64,000 nucleotides of DNA from Icerya purchasi (Eukaryota > Arthropoda > Insecta > Hemiptera > Monophlebidae): NCBI GenBank assembly GCA_039619475.1, contig CM077115.1, positions 489,263,352 to 489,327,351 of the forward strand. Direction: 5' to 3'. Within the stretch, counting starts at the first letter, position 1. Each line of letters starts with the position of its first letter. A program made the translations under genes and the position numbers. The notes beneath the pieces were generated by a model. It was not told where the DNA came from, searched no databases, and saw only the letters and a program-made list of their open reading frames with translations. Shown here one piece after another: positions 35,996 through 45,371 of this stretch.

Positions 35996-37204
35996 ACTAT
36001 TAAAAAAAGTAAAGACGTACATTTTTTTCTTTTTCACACATTTTTTATTTTTCAAAAACTTTTACAATGTTTTCTTTCGAAATATATAACACATGTAAAC
36101 TTTATTAGAATATAATATATAATAATAATAAATAGTTTCATATATTTACATTTCTTATTTCATAAACTTAAAATTATTTTAAAATTTTAGATTTTACTAT
36201 AGTTGATAATATATTTCCAACTCCAGTCTGTATTAAAGCCTCTTGATCCTTACGTTGAATAGTTGAGTCAATATCATGTATCTAAGTATATTTATTATTT
36301 TTTCTCACTTACGATTACTTTTCCATCCGTAAGTATTTATGTATGTTTTCCCCGGTTCTAAAAAATAAATCTATCGATGTCTCGCTCCTCAATGAATGCG
36401 CACGCATCATTCTCGTGCACATGTCATTCGTTCGTGTTAGTACTTTTTTCAAAATTAGTCCAAGTATATTTTATTATTTTTCTCATTACGATTATTTTCA
36501 GTCCGTAAGTATTTCTGTATGTTTTCCGAGGTTTTAAAAATTAATCCGAACAGACATCCAGACTGTTGTGAAAGCACACTAATCTTCTACATTATACGTT
36601 ACTCTATTACGAGTTCTTCAAAAATTGATTCGAATATTTTTTTCATTTTTTTTTTTTTTTCAATCCTAAAAATTCATTCTTTCTACCCCCGCCCCTCCCA
36701 GCTAAAATTACCGAAATCTTTATTTATTTTATCGATTCTAAAAATTAATCAATGGTTCACTCGAAAGCGTACCGTACATTCCCACACACATGCAGTTCTA
36801 TATGTTTATTTTTTTTATTAACGATCTTTATTTTTTTGTACCTGTATTACTTTTTCCTACACAGTCATGTCATCATATACAATTAACATTGTCAAAATAA
36901 TTTTAACCTTTCGAGAAAGAAAAATCTCCGACCAATAAAAAAATGTTTATCAACATCACAATTATTTTTAATATTAATCGTTCGCTACAAACATAATTTT
37001 TTCGATCGTTTCAAGACATTATTGTTTCAAACGTCAATCCCTCTTTTCCAAGAATCGATAAACTCTGCAGGTATACATCTCGTCGTCGCAACAACCATTA
37101 CCTGCATGACTCGCATACCTTCAAGACCACTTGTACATTGCTCGCACGCTATTTACCATTATTCGGTACAAGAATATTTTTCACACTCCCTCACATACAT
37201 ATGC
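35996..37204. other. gene 1 to gene 2 spacer, non-coding
   Basis: AT-rich with poly(T) runs. It contains a diverged direct repeat of about 150 bp: the stretch around 36285-36360 and the stretch around 36465-36540 both read as TTATTTTTCTCA, then ACGATTA, CCGTAAGTATTT and GTATGTTTTCC. No gene is seen. Confidence 0.45.
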
Positions 37205-37380
37205 GCATACACTCAAAGTCCTCGATTACTTTGTTCATATACAAATATATTCAGCTTTCTCCGACAGAACAACATTTTCTGATGTAACATTCCCACTGCC
37301 GCACATAATTCAAAGGTAGCTAATGAGATAGACTATCGAACGGAATCATTCAAGCAGTCAGTATTAGTTTTATGTTAAAC
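37205..37380 (+). promoter_or_regulatory. shared upstream cassette of gene 2
   Basis: Carries CACTCAAAGTCCTCGATTAC (37210-37229), CATTTTCTGATGTAACATTCCC (37273-37294), ATTCAAAGGTAGCTAATGAG (37308-37327) and CATTCAAGCAGTCAGTATTA (37347-37366), in the same order as before genes 1 and 3. A long pyrimidine tract (about 37450-37538) ending in TTTTTTTTAG follows and looks like a 3' splice site 30 bp before the ATG. A 5'-UTR intron using AAAG|GTAG in the cassette is therefore possible. Confidence 0.6.
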
Positions 37381-37568
37381 ATGTCTATTTTGTCGAATTT
37401 GTGTTCACGCATTATTAAAAAATTTACGTCAACGTTAAAGAAAATAATTTCCTACGTTTTTTCTCTTTTTTTCTCTATCATTTTTTTCTGTCTTTTATCT
37501 TTTCTTTTTCTCTTTCTTTTTCTCTGTCTTTTTTTTAGTGAAAAGTTTGAAATACATATTATTCAATC

Positions 37569-38588
37569 ATGAACGCTAATATAGTTAACGTAAGCAACAA
37601 CTCAAAATCAATTAAGCACGCTGAATTTATTCAGAATTTATTTGCAAGTGATAGCGACTCGTATACGTCTTCGTCACTTCAATTACCGCAATCAGATGAT
37701 GGTTATTCTTCAACAGAATCAACATCTTTTGCACATAAAATCGTTGGTCCAGTATTATTGTCAGATCAGATGGATATAGCGGAATATTTTGTAGATTTCA
37801 GCTTCCATAAGGATTCTGATTATGGTTTTCTAGTAACCGAACTAGCGATGATTGAGATGTCTGGCGGGAGGTATTTACATACGCTATACAAGCCAAGCAG
37901 AGCATGGTCTGCATCAAAAATGCCTCATTTACAATGCTCTTCCGTGAGTCATTACTTGAAAAACCCCTCATTATTTCCCTGTCAGGAAGAAATATTCATG
38001 GCACGCGATATATTCACAATATTGTCCGAAAAACCGAAGGCTCGCGTATATATTTTAACCACTTATGCAAAACTTATATTATGGGAACTTAACGAAAAGT
38101 CTAAATTGTTGCGTGACTTGGACTACGAACTCGTTAATATGGAGAAAGTCTTTCGAGTACCTAGTATCGATGATTTATATCAAGAATACTCTGGTATAAG
38201 CAATTTGCTAACTTGTAAACACCATTATGAGAATGATATTTTTCATTGTGCGGTGAAAAATGTTATGGTGATGAGGACATGGCACGATCACGTTATCCGT
38301 CCGCTGAAGCTTATGAACAATCTCAATATAAATGATTTAAGCCAGTTATTCATTACAGCCACCAAAGAAATGATAATTACATTATTTCCAAGTTGCATCG
38401 GGGACATTTATATATTTTTACCGGACAGATTAAAACAGGATGATACGATAAAATCATTTCTACCATGCTACGATCACGAACATGATAAAGAATATTATAT
38501 CGACGGTGATACATTACGCAGGAGTACTCGAAATTGTGTCAAAGTAAAAGATTGCGACGACTGTCAACATTCAATTCATACGGATTAA
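37569..38588 (+). CDS. gene 2: degenerate DEDDh-exonuclease-like protein with gene 1-like N-terminus
   Basis: A 339-residue protein. Residues 1-24 match gene 1 (N-S-K near 11-13, 'AEFIQ' at 18-22). Residues 70-339 are paralogous to gene 3: 'FVDFSF' (74-79), 'ELAMI' (91-95), 'LYKP' (106-109), 'YILTTYAK' (161-168), C216-x-H218, 'FHCAVKNVMVM' (225-235), 'W-H-D' (238-240), 'RP' (244-245), 'FLPC' (297-300) and a C329-x2-C332-x-H334 ending. The order resembles a DEDDh 3'-5' exonuclease. The second acidic residue of motif I is absent, and the Asp expected after the motif III His is Asn231, so catalysis looks unlikely. No signal peptide or membrane segment is visible. The frame is open in arms 1 and 2. 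Function unknown. Confidence 0.7.
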   Translation: MNANIVNVSNNSKSIKHAEFIQNLFASDSDSYTSSSLQLPQSDDGYSSTESTSFAHKIVGPVLLSDQMDIAEYFVDFSFHKDSDYGFLVTELAMIEMSGGRYLHTLYKPSRAWSASKMPHLQCSSVSHYLKNPSLFPCQEEIFMARDIFTILSEKPKARVYILTTYAKLILWELNEKSKLLRDLDYELVNMEKVFRVPSIDDLYQEYSGISNLLTCKHHYENDIFHCAVKNVMVMRTWHDHVIRPLKLMNNLNINDLSQLFITATKEMIITLFPSCIGDIYIFLPDRLKQDDTIKSFLPCYDHEHDKEYYIDGDTLRRSTRNCVKVKDCDDCQHSIHTD

Positions 38589-38589
38589 A

Positions 38590-38715
38590 AATTCAATAAA
38601 AGGCGCGGAATTTGAAAGATGGAGTTGTCTAGATCCTATGAAAGTTGAATATGAACATAACAATTACCTTTCAGTGTACCAAAGTCAGCTTTCGCGCAGT
38701 ATGTATAATATGTGA
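38590..38715 (+). pseudogene. frame-shifted zinc-motif relic after gene 2
   Basis: Starting two bases after the gene 2 stop, in another frame, 41 codons read as a relative of gene 1's C-terminus: 'WSCLDPMKVEYEHNN' against gene 1's 'WGCLDSMKDEFEHNN'. The leading 'NSIKGAEF' matches the end of gene 3 ('NPIKGANL'). A protein joining the exonuclease-like domain to a gene 1-like tail probably once existed and was cut by a frameshift. In the relic the final Cys is gone and the reading ends in TGA at 38713-38715. Confidence 0.6.
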
Positions 38716-41163
38716 AATAAAACCATATTTTTTTCTTTTACTCGCATTTTTATTTTTATTATTTCAAAATCTTTTACATTGTTTCACATAAATTATAATG
38801 TATGTATGTATATATGTATGGAATTTTAATATGTAATAATATACATTTCCTACATTTTATTTTATTTCATGGTCATATAATTACTTTAAAATTATTTAGA
38901 TACACCGCAGATATTATAGTACCGAACACATCATTTATTATTTCATTCTATTTCAATTAATATGTTGTATGGATGAAATCACATCAATTTATGTAACTGT
39001 TTATTTAAATTTAAATAATCTTTTTCTTTTTTTTTTTTTTTTTTTTTTATCTCTCAGCATATGCATGCGTGTATATGCTTACATATACAAGTATGAAAAA
39101 AATTATTTTTTTATTTTTTCATCGATATGAATGGTAAATCTACGACTTTATTTGAAAAACGGTCAAAACCTAATACATAGATTTCAAACTTTGATGGAAA
39201 TTTCTGTAAAACGTTCAATTTACACTTATTATCTTTAAAAAAAAAAATTTCATTATTATTATTCATATCATTTAAATAGACTGATACGACAGAGAGAGAA
39301 AATAAAAAGCTAAATTTTTACATGTGAGGGAGGGAGCTGATGAAAACGTACGGGTCTTATTATTTGGAATACAGATTACGAAGGAAATTTTTATTCAATG
39401 TTTCATTTTAAGATTTTTCATTTTTTACATTTAAAATTTTTCAATACGAAAATATTTCGAAATCTACAGGAACGTCTACGAATAGTCTTCGTCATTATAG
39501 AAGCACTTGCAGATCATGTATCGACACTGCATGCGCGTAAGGGTGAGTAAATATGTGTGAATATGTGTGAACATGTGTGTGTATGTATGCTTGAAATGTG
39601 CGAAATGGCTAATAAGAAACAACCGTTGAATCGCAACGACAGGTAGAGATCCGCTTATAGACTAAGAGAGTGAGAGTGAGATAAATTATGTACCTTTATT
39701 ATTGCAGAACTGCACTGCAGTGGCAGACATGAAATATCCGTTAGCATCCTTTTCGAGGCAGTTTTATAAAAAAGGCCGAAAATTAGCTTTAAAACTGGAT
39801 GAATGAGATAGTTGATAATAAACATACCATTAAGACCGGTATACATGTATGTGGGCATGTGTGTGAGCGCACGGTTAAATGAATGACAAAAGATTATTAA
39901 CTGCATAGGCATTGTTAAATACAACTATACTGATTTATCCGTAAAACTAACAAATTTTACCGTTGTTTTCTTTCCTTTTTTTCTTTCGCGTTTTACAAAA
40001 AATTCATGTTAGTTCTAAAAATATTGCTAAATTCAAATTAAATCGATCATGTTATTTTATTTTTTATTTTTGTTTCTTTAAACAATGTGTTACGATCGTA
40101 TTTATCTTACTCAATCTTTTACCTAATATTCTAACGGTTTTAGACAACAGCAGAAATATGCAAGTTACCTTGGATGTATTATATTTTATTCGTGTATATG
40201 TGTATACACGCTTTCTATACAAGCATCGGATGCCGGAAATGTATGATAATATAATTTTTAAATCAATGATTAACGTATTATTATTATTTTTTTTTTTTCA
40301 CCCTGTGATATACAAAATAACATCATACTTGCTTTTACAACAATATTTAAATTCTACAAAAATAAATTGTCCCCAGGGTGGGGAGTAAAAATATCATGAA
40401 GAATCACTGTTTTTTGCTTTTTTTCTTTCTTTGCTTCACAATCTTTTTTCTTTATATTATTCTTTATTTCAGAGATTTTTTTAAATAGTTTTCTTTACAC
40501 TCCAATATGGAATCTGTTAATTTATTGTACATGTCATATAATATGATAAATGCTAAAATTCGGAAAGTTTTTTTAAAGAAGTAATTGACAGAAGAGTATA
40601 CTTTTGAAAACAAGAGAGTGAAGAGGCTATACATAAAAAGCAATATGATGCATTAAACATAACGAAAAAAACAAAAAAAAAAAAACAGAAGAAACGTAAA
40701 CACAAAGACTATTATGTTTTTTCATTAATCTATTCAATTACAACTTTTTTTTCATTCATCTATATTCTAAGTTCCATCATAAGTTTTAATTTTTTATATG
40801 ATGCCTACTAATTTCTATGTTTACTTAATTTATTTACTTTTCCACGAATGTTTTTAGAATTAAATTTTGAAAAAATTAAACATATTTTCGCACCTGCGTC
40901 AACTATCACATTAAATACATGTAGAAATTTTCATTTCAAACGCCGCCGGAAAATAACATAGGTTTTTTTTGATATTTTTTAAAAATTTATTCATACTCTC
41001 TCTAATTATAGCTATTTTTACTCATTTTTATATTCTACATACAATGCTTGAGGTATTAGATGATGCAAATTCTAAATACACCATATTGCTATCACTCTGT
41101 TTATTATTTTTTTATTTGTTACTCGTTTTTTTTTATTATTTTCTTATGTATATGTATTAGAAT
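38716..41163. other. AT-rich non-coding part of the arm
   Basis: Long T-runs (39030-39048), a TGTGTGAATATG-type short repeat (39548-39585) and several open frames of up to 141 codons rich in Phe, Leu and Ile. I do not recognise any of them. The 141-codon frame at 39963-40388 begins and runs through poly(T) tracts and is not convincing. It is conserved between arms only because the arms are recent copies. Confidence 0.45.
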
Positions 41164-41606
41164 TAGTGATGTGCGATTTCGAAATGTTTTTACAATCGAA
41201 ACAACCGATAATCGTCAAAAAAAAAAAAAACAATTGAATGATTTTTGTGAATACGAATGAATTATTCGAATAAAAACCGGAACCATCCGAACACAAACGA
41301 ATGAAGTATTCGTTAAACATCGCCTAGATTCTTTCGAGAGAAATAACATTTCGAATGATTGTTGCAAATAGGAATGAATTATTCGAATAAAAACCGAAAC
41401 TATCCGAACACAAACGAATGAAGTATTCGTTAAACATTGACTAGATTCTTCCGAGAGAAATAGCATTTCGAATGATTGTTGTGAATACGAATGAATTATT
41501 CGAATGAAATAACATTTCGAATGCAACCACGGAACAATCGAATGCATTCAAAGTCATCGAACAATCAAATAATTCGAATGAATCATTTCGAAGTTGCCCA
41601 TCACTA
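41164..41606. mobile_element. 443-bp hAT-type MITE with internal 117-bp tandem repeat (arm 1)
   Basis: The ends are inverted repeats: TAGTGATGTGCGATTTCGAA on the left, and TAGTGATGGGCAACTTCGAA as the reverse complement of the right end. The flanks ATTAGAAT (41156-41163) and ATTAGAAC (41607-41614) form an 8-bp target duplication with one mismatch, as expected for hAT. Inside, a 117-bp unit starts at 41236, 41353 and 41470 and is dense in TTCGAAT. The open frame across it (41215-41547, minus) is a by-product of the repeat. Confidence 0.88.
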
Positions 41607-41881
41607 ATTAGAACCCATATGATTTTACAATAAAAAAAGTGTTTATACTCATTATTGAAGTTGAATATAGATAATATTTACATTTAAAGGAAAAAGAAAA
41701 AGTTATTTTTATTATTCCATTTGCACGCGAAAAAAATTATGAAATGTAAAATATATATATAATTCATGTAATATATTTACAAACGATTAACAAGAATAAA
41801 AGAAAATTAATTTAAAAAATAAATAAATATCACAAAAAATTTAAAGATGGAAAAATTACAAGATTATGATTCGTACAATGC

Positions 41882-42712
41882 TCACAAATTGGCTCCTTTG
41901 ATCGGGTTATGTTGGAATTCGAACAAACTTGCATGGTTGCATTGCGGACAATCTTTGATTAAGGTGGGATGTACTGCACTGAGTGGAAAAGAATCTGGAA
42001 TATCATAGCTATGATGTTTAAAACACGGTAAGAAGCGTTTGATACGTCGATCATTCTTCAGTGCTACAGGTAATTTATTGTAAAAATCGCAAATTTTTTG
42101 AGGGCATACATTAATTAATATCTCTGCAGTAATATTTTGCATCAAGTCGCACGTAGAATATTTTACTAATGATAATATAGGTCTAACATTTACATCGTAC
42201 CATTTCATCATCACATATACATTCTGCAATGAACACCTATGTATGTTTTTATCCGTGTGTGCATCACATTTTACAACTCTTGATATTCCTTTATACATAT
42301 TATTTAATTTCCTTAAATTGGGTATACCGAATTCTTTTTCTAAATTAATAATCTTGAATCTTGAAAGTGATGTTTCAAATAGTTTTATCCATATAGTGGT
42401 AATTTTTTCATTTCCTTTAATGTAAATATTCAATGGTTCAAAATCTTCCAACACATTTTCTATATCACCAGCAATAGATTCGTAATTGTAATCTCCTGCA
42501 TTCCACGGAATTGAATGACAGTTTTGAATTATCCTCATGTTTTCTTGTTTTTTATTATTGGATAATACATCCCATTCGAATGGAGGCTTGTAAATTCTAT
42601 GAAATTGAATTTCACCATCGATACTTATTATTGAAAGTTCCTTAATGATGTACGTATCATTATCATATTTAAAACATTGAATATCGATAATTACCTCACG
42701 TGCTACTATCAT
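41882..42712 (-). CDS. gene 3: degenerate DEDDh-exonuclease-like protein (arm 1 copy)
   Basis: A 276-residue protein, identical to the copy in arm 2. Order of motifs: 'IIDIQCF' (8-14), 'KELSII' (24-29), 'RIYKPP' (39-44), 'IYIKGNEK' (96-103), 'INLEKEFGIPNLRKL' (122-136), C149-x2-H152, 'HRCSLQNVYVMMKW' (158-171), 'RP' (177-178), 'FLPC' (227-230), C255-x2-C258-x-H260. It resembles insect proteins with a DEDDh exonuclease-like fold. Motif I has D-x-Q instead of D-x-E, and Asn164 stands where the last catalytic Asp is expected, so it may have lost activity. It lies on the opposite strand to gene 2, tail to tail with 3.3 kb between, and 480 bp downstream of the DUF8207-like pseudogene. Function unknown. 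Confidence 0.72.
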   Translation of the reverse strand: MIVAREVIIDIQCFKYDNDTYIIKELSIISIDGEIQFHRIYKPPFEWDVLSNNKKQENMRIIQNCHSIPWNAGDYNYESIAGDIENVLEDFEPLNIYIKGNEKITTIWIKLFETSLSRFKIINLEKEFGIPNLRKLNNMYKGISRVVKCDAHTDKNIHRCSLQNVYVMMKWYDVNVRPILSLVKYSTCDLMQNITAEILINVCPQKICDFYNKLPVALKNDRRIKRFLPCFKHHSYDIPDSFPLSAVHPTLIKDCPQCNHASLFEFQHNPIKGANL

Positions 42713-42791
42713 TGTTACAGTTGTTATTAAAGAGAAAAGAAAAAAAACTAAAACTTTTAATAGTAACTAAAATTTAAACGTGTGAAGAACA

Positions 42792-43045
42792 CTAATTCGT
42801 GAAACTAATAACAAGCGAGCGAATACAGTTATTCAGAGAGTTGACATAATGTCTACCTTTGAATTAGATGCATTCGATGAAATGTTGCATCAGAAAAATG
42901 CCCTTCAAACGGAGAAAGTTGATTGCATACATTGATGAATGAAGTTGTTAAGAACTTGTACATACATATACATTTTGTTTGTGGTAGTGTATGCATGTAT
43001 ACATGAGATCTTACATATAAGTAAGGGTCAAGATCCGGTTTTAAC
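42792..43045 (-). promoter_or_regulatory. shared upstream cassette of gene 3 (arm 1)
   Basis: Mirror image of 45372-45625. Blocks in order before the ATG: AAAACCGGATCTTGACCC, CATACACTACCACAAAC, CATTTTTCTGATGCAACATTTC, AATTCAAAGGTAGACATTAT and TATTCGCTCGCTTGTTATTA. The match to the cassettes of genes 1 and 2 is in sequence, order and approximate spacing. Confidence 0.6.
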
Positions 43046-43193
43046 AGCTGTATCAGACGATCTTAACGTGCAGCTATGTACATGCAGGGATAGACTTTAA
43101 TATAATCATTATCGATGGTAAACGAGAACATTAATTCATTTTTAAATTTTAATATATCGTCTTCCATCACTAATAAGATAACATAAAAAACTA

Positions 43194-44165
43194 CTAACTT
43201 AACTGAATATATCCTTCTTCAACCAACTTTTCCTCAATCATTCGAATTTCATCATCTACACCAACATTTCACACTTTTTTAGATGTATGCGATAACAATA
43301 ATCACTCAACCAATTCATTAGGATCGTCTGAATAATCGATCGGTGTATCTTCATGACATACTCCGCCATCAGCACAATGCTTAGTCTTTGCTCCATCATA
43401 GTAAATTTTTACACTTGATCCATTAGACTGAAACATCGGACGTATTATTTTTCTGTATTTAGGAAATGTAGTACCCTTTAATACACCAGTAGCATGTAAA
43501 TGAGCTCTAGTACACTCAAGTATTTATTTATATAGATCTAAATCATTATTTTGTATATTTATTCTCATCTATATGCGATACCATTAGTAAATGAAAGAGT
43601 CCGGGTGTGTAAGGAAATTTTATTTGCTTACTTCCTTTTCCTAAATAAATTTCACCATATTTGCAGTCCCAAGAAATCAATGTCGATCCTATCAGATACT
43701 CATCAATGTTTGTATCATAGTGTATTCCATATACTTGATCATTCGGAACAAGTTCATCAAAATCTGTATGAAATGAATCTACTTCACTTATGTTAAACGA
43801 CTTAGCTTTGAGTTTGTTTTTTAATATTTTCATCTTTAATTTCAGACTCAGCGTCACTTCTCTGTTTACTATTAGACCGTTTTTGACGTTTTTACCATTG
43901 ATGTATCATTTATTCCATAAGAATCCATTTTAATCTTTCAGATTTTTGTAATGCTTCATGAATTTCCAATAACGGTTTCATAATAGGTTCCAATGTGGCG
44001 GCTGAAGTACTTGTAATTGGTTTCCACTCGGACTTCAATAGGTTATATTTTTACATTATATCGCTACATATCCTGTCTAGTTCATTTTTTCAGTCTTGCT
44101 TCCTTGTTCATTCCATTATTGTTGTTATCAGTATTAACCAATGATTTACTCTTTGATAACAACAT
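43194..44165 (-). pseudogene. DUF8207-like gene, broken (arm 1, with intact 5' end)
   Basis: Reads on the minus strand from a Met at 44165 to a stop at 43194 in several frames. Recognisable blocks: 'EWKPITSTSAATLEPIMKPLLEIHEAL' type N-terminal text (about 44030-43930), then 'YGIHYD', 'EYLIGS' and 'YTPGLFHLL' (103-codon frame 43857-43546). After a stop come 'ILECTRAHLHATG' and 'IIRPMFQSNG', 'DDPNELVE' and a C-terminal 'DDEIRMIEEKL' helix. The order matches, from memory, the DUF8207 family found in many insects near Maverick genes. At least two stops and two frameshifts make it non-functional. Residues upstream of 43877 lie in the unique spacer. Confidence 0.6.
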
Positions 44166-44539
44166 TTTAAATAACTAGAATTTCATCAAAACTTGTGAGT
44201 AAATCTTCCTTTATACATACATTTCACGATATATATCAATCACTGTGAATTTCATATTATTTTAAATACTTAAAATATACTTCATGTTATATATAAGTTA
44301 TTAAAATTCAATATAAATAGATAGAGCAGATTTTCTCTAAACGTAACATTGGCCTGACAAATTTCTGGACTGAAAGTAAATCTAACCCAATACTCCTGCT
44401 ACAGTTGTTATGCCAACAAAGGAGAATAAAATATCGAGATTTCAACAACATAAACAGCAAGAATTTGTACCATTTGTTATATTTGATTATTTCGAGTGTA
44501 TCCTACAGCCTCTAAATAATGAATCACTATCGCATGATT
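43878..44539. other. 662-bp unique spacer of the palindrome
   Basis: Not part of either arm. Its left part is the 5' end of the DUF8207-like pseudogene (minus strand to 44165), its right part is the start of a polymerase B fragment (plus strand from 44410), and between them is about 240 bp of AT-rich intergenic DNA. It therefore looks like a natural divergent gene junction of a Maverick element, kept once while the flank was duplicated in inverted orientation. The repeat at 59466-60127 has the same orientation. Confidence 0.85.
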
Positions 44540-44871
44540 GTCTAATAGTAAACAGAGAAGTGACGCTGAGTCTGAAATTAAAGATGAAAATATTAAAAAA
44601 CAAACTCAAAGCTAAGTCGTTTAACATAAGTGAAGTAGATTCATTTCATACAGATTTTGATGAACTTGTTCCGAATGATCAAGTATATGGAATACACTAT
44701 GATACAAACATTGATGAGTATCTGATAGGATCGACATTGATTTCTTGGGACTGCAAATATGGTGAAATTTATTTAGGAAAAGGAAGTAAGCAAATAAAAT
44801 TTCCTTACACACCCGGACTCTTTCATTTACTAATGGTATCGCATATAGATGAGAATAAATATACAAAATAA
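44410..44871 (+). CDS. chimeric ORF: polymerase B exonuclease fragment fused to DUF8207-like middle part
   Basis: A 153-codon frame. Residues 1-43 lie in the spacer and match the segment of Maverick polymerase B that follows the zinc motif of gene 1, up to exonuclease motif I ('VPFVIFDYFECIL', 20-32). The usual catalytic Asp position is Tyr27, with Asp one place earlier, so the site is damaged. The arm boundary at 44540 falls in residue 44. From there on the frame is the DUF8207-like middle part with 'YGIHYD' and 'TPGLFHLL', ended by the same stop as in arm 1. The fusion is a product of the palindrome breakpoint. I see no sign that it is a functional gene. Confidence 0.6.
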   Translation: MPTKENKISRFQQHKQQEFVPFVIFDYFECILQPLNNESLSHDCLIVNREVTLSLKLKMKILKNKLKAKSFNISEVDSFHTDFDELVPNDQVYGIHYDTNIDEYLIGSTLISWDCKYGEIYLGKGSKQIKFPYTPGLFHLLMVSHIDENKYTK

Positions 44872-45223
44872 TGATTTAGATCTATATAAATAAATACTTG
44901 AGTGTACTAGAGCTCATTTACATGCTACTGGTGTATTAAAGGGTACTACATTTCCTAAATACAGAAAAATAATACGTCCGATGTTTCAGTCTAATGGATC
45001 AAGTGTAAAAATTTACTATGATGGAGCAAAGACTAAGCATTGTGCTGATGGCGGAGTATGTCATGAAGATACACCGATCGATTATTCAGACGATCCTAAT
45101 GAATTGGTTGAGTGATTATTGTTATCGCATACATCTAAAAAAGTGTGAAATGTTGGTGTAGATGATGAAATTCGAATGATTGAGGAAAAGTTGGTTGAAG
45201 AAGGATATATTCAGTTAAGTTAG
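44540..45223 (+). pseudogene. DUF8207-like gene, 5'-truncated at the palindrome breakpoint (arm 2)
   Basis: Identical to the arm 1 pseudogene downstream of the breakpoint, with the same internal stop (44869-44871) and C-terminal fragments, but lacking the N-terminal block. Upstream sequence is the polymerase B fragment instead. Because the stops are shared, the gene was already dead before the inverted duplication. Confidence 0.6.
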
Positions 45224-45371
45224 TAGTTTTTTATGTTATCTTATTAGTGATGGAAGACGATATATTAAAATTTAAAAATGAATTAATGTTCTCGTTTACC
45301 ATCGATAATGATTATATTAAAGTCTATCCCTGCATGTACATAGCTGCACGTTAAGATCGTCTGATACAGCT

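Larger units (their letters stand above)
34944..43877 (+). repeat. arm 1 of a giant palindrome
   Basis: The arm's reverse complement lies at 44540-53502. Corresponding positions add up to 88,417 throughout 36.8-43.9 kb, so there is no net insertion or deletion over 7 kb, and every matching open frame is identical in translation. Further out, 34.9-36.6 kb, the arms drift apart by small indels (sum rising to about 88,440). The inner boundary is exact: similarity stops one base after CTGTTTACTATTAGAC. The arm contains genes 1 and 2 (plus), gene 3 and a DUF8207-like pseudogene (minus) and a MITE. Confidence 0.95.

Noticed and set aside
39655..39924. 89-codon minus-strand frame in the arm
   Set aside because: No homology recognised and no upstream cassette. 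Same reasoning as for the neighbouring frame.
39963..40388. 141-codon open frame in the arm, present in all copies
   Set aside because: It begins in and runs through poly(T) tracts, has a composition expected of AT-rich DNA and has no recognised motif. Its conservation follows from the recent duplication of the arm.
41215..41547. 110-codon frame with repeated peptide blocks
   Set aside because: It lies wholly inside the MITE and its repeats follow from the 117-bp DNA repeat.
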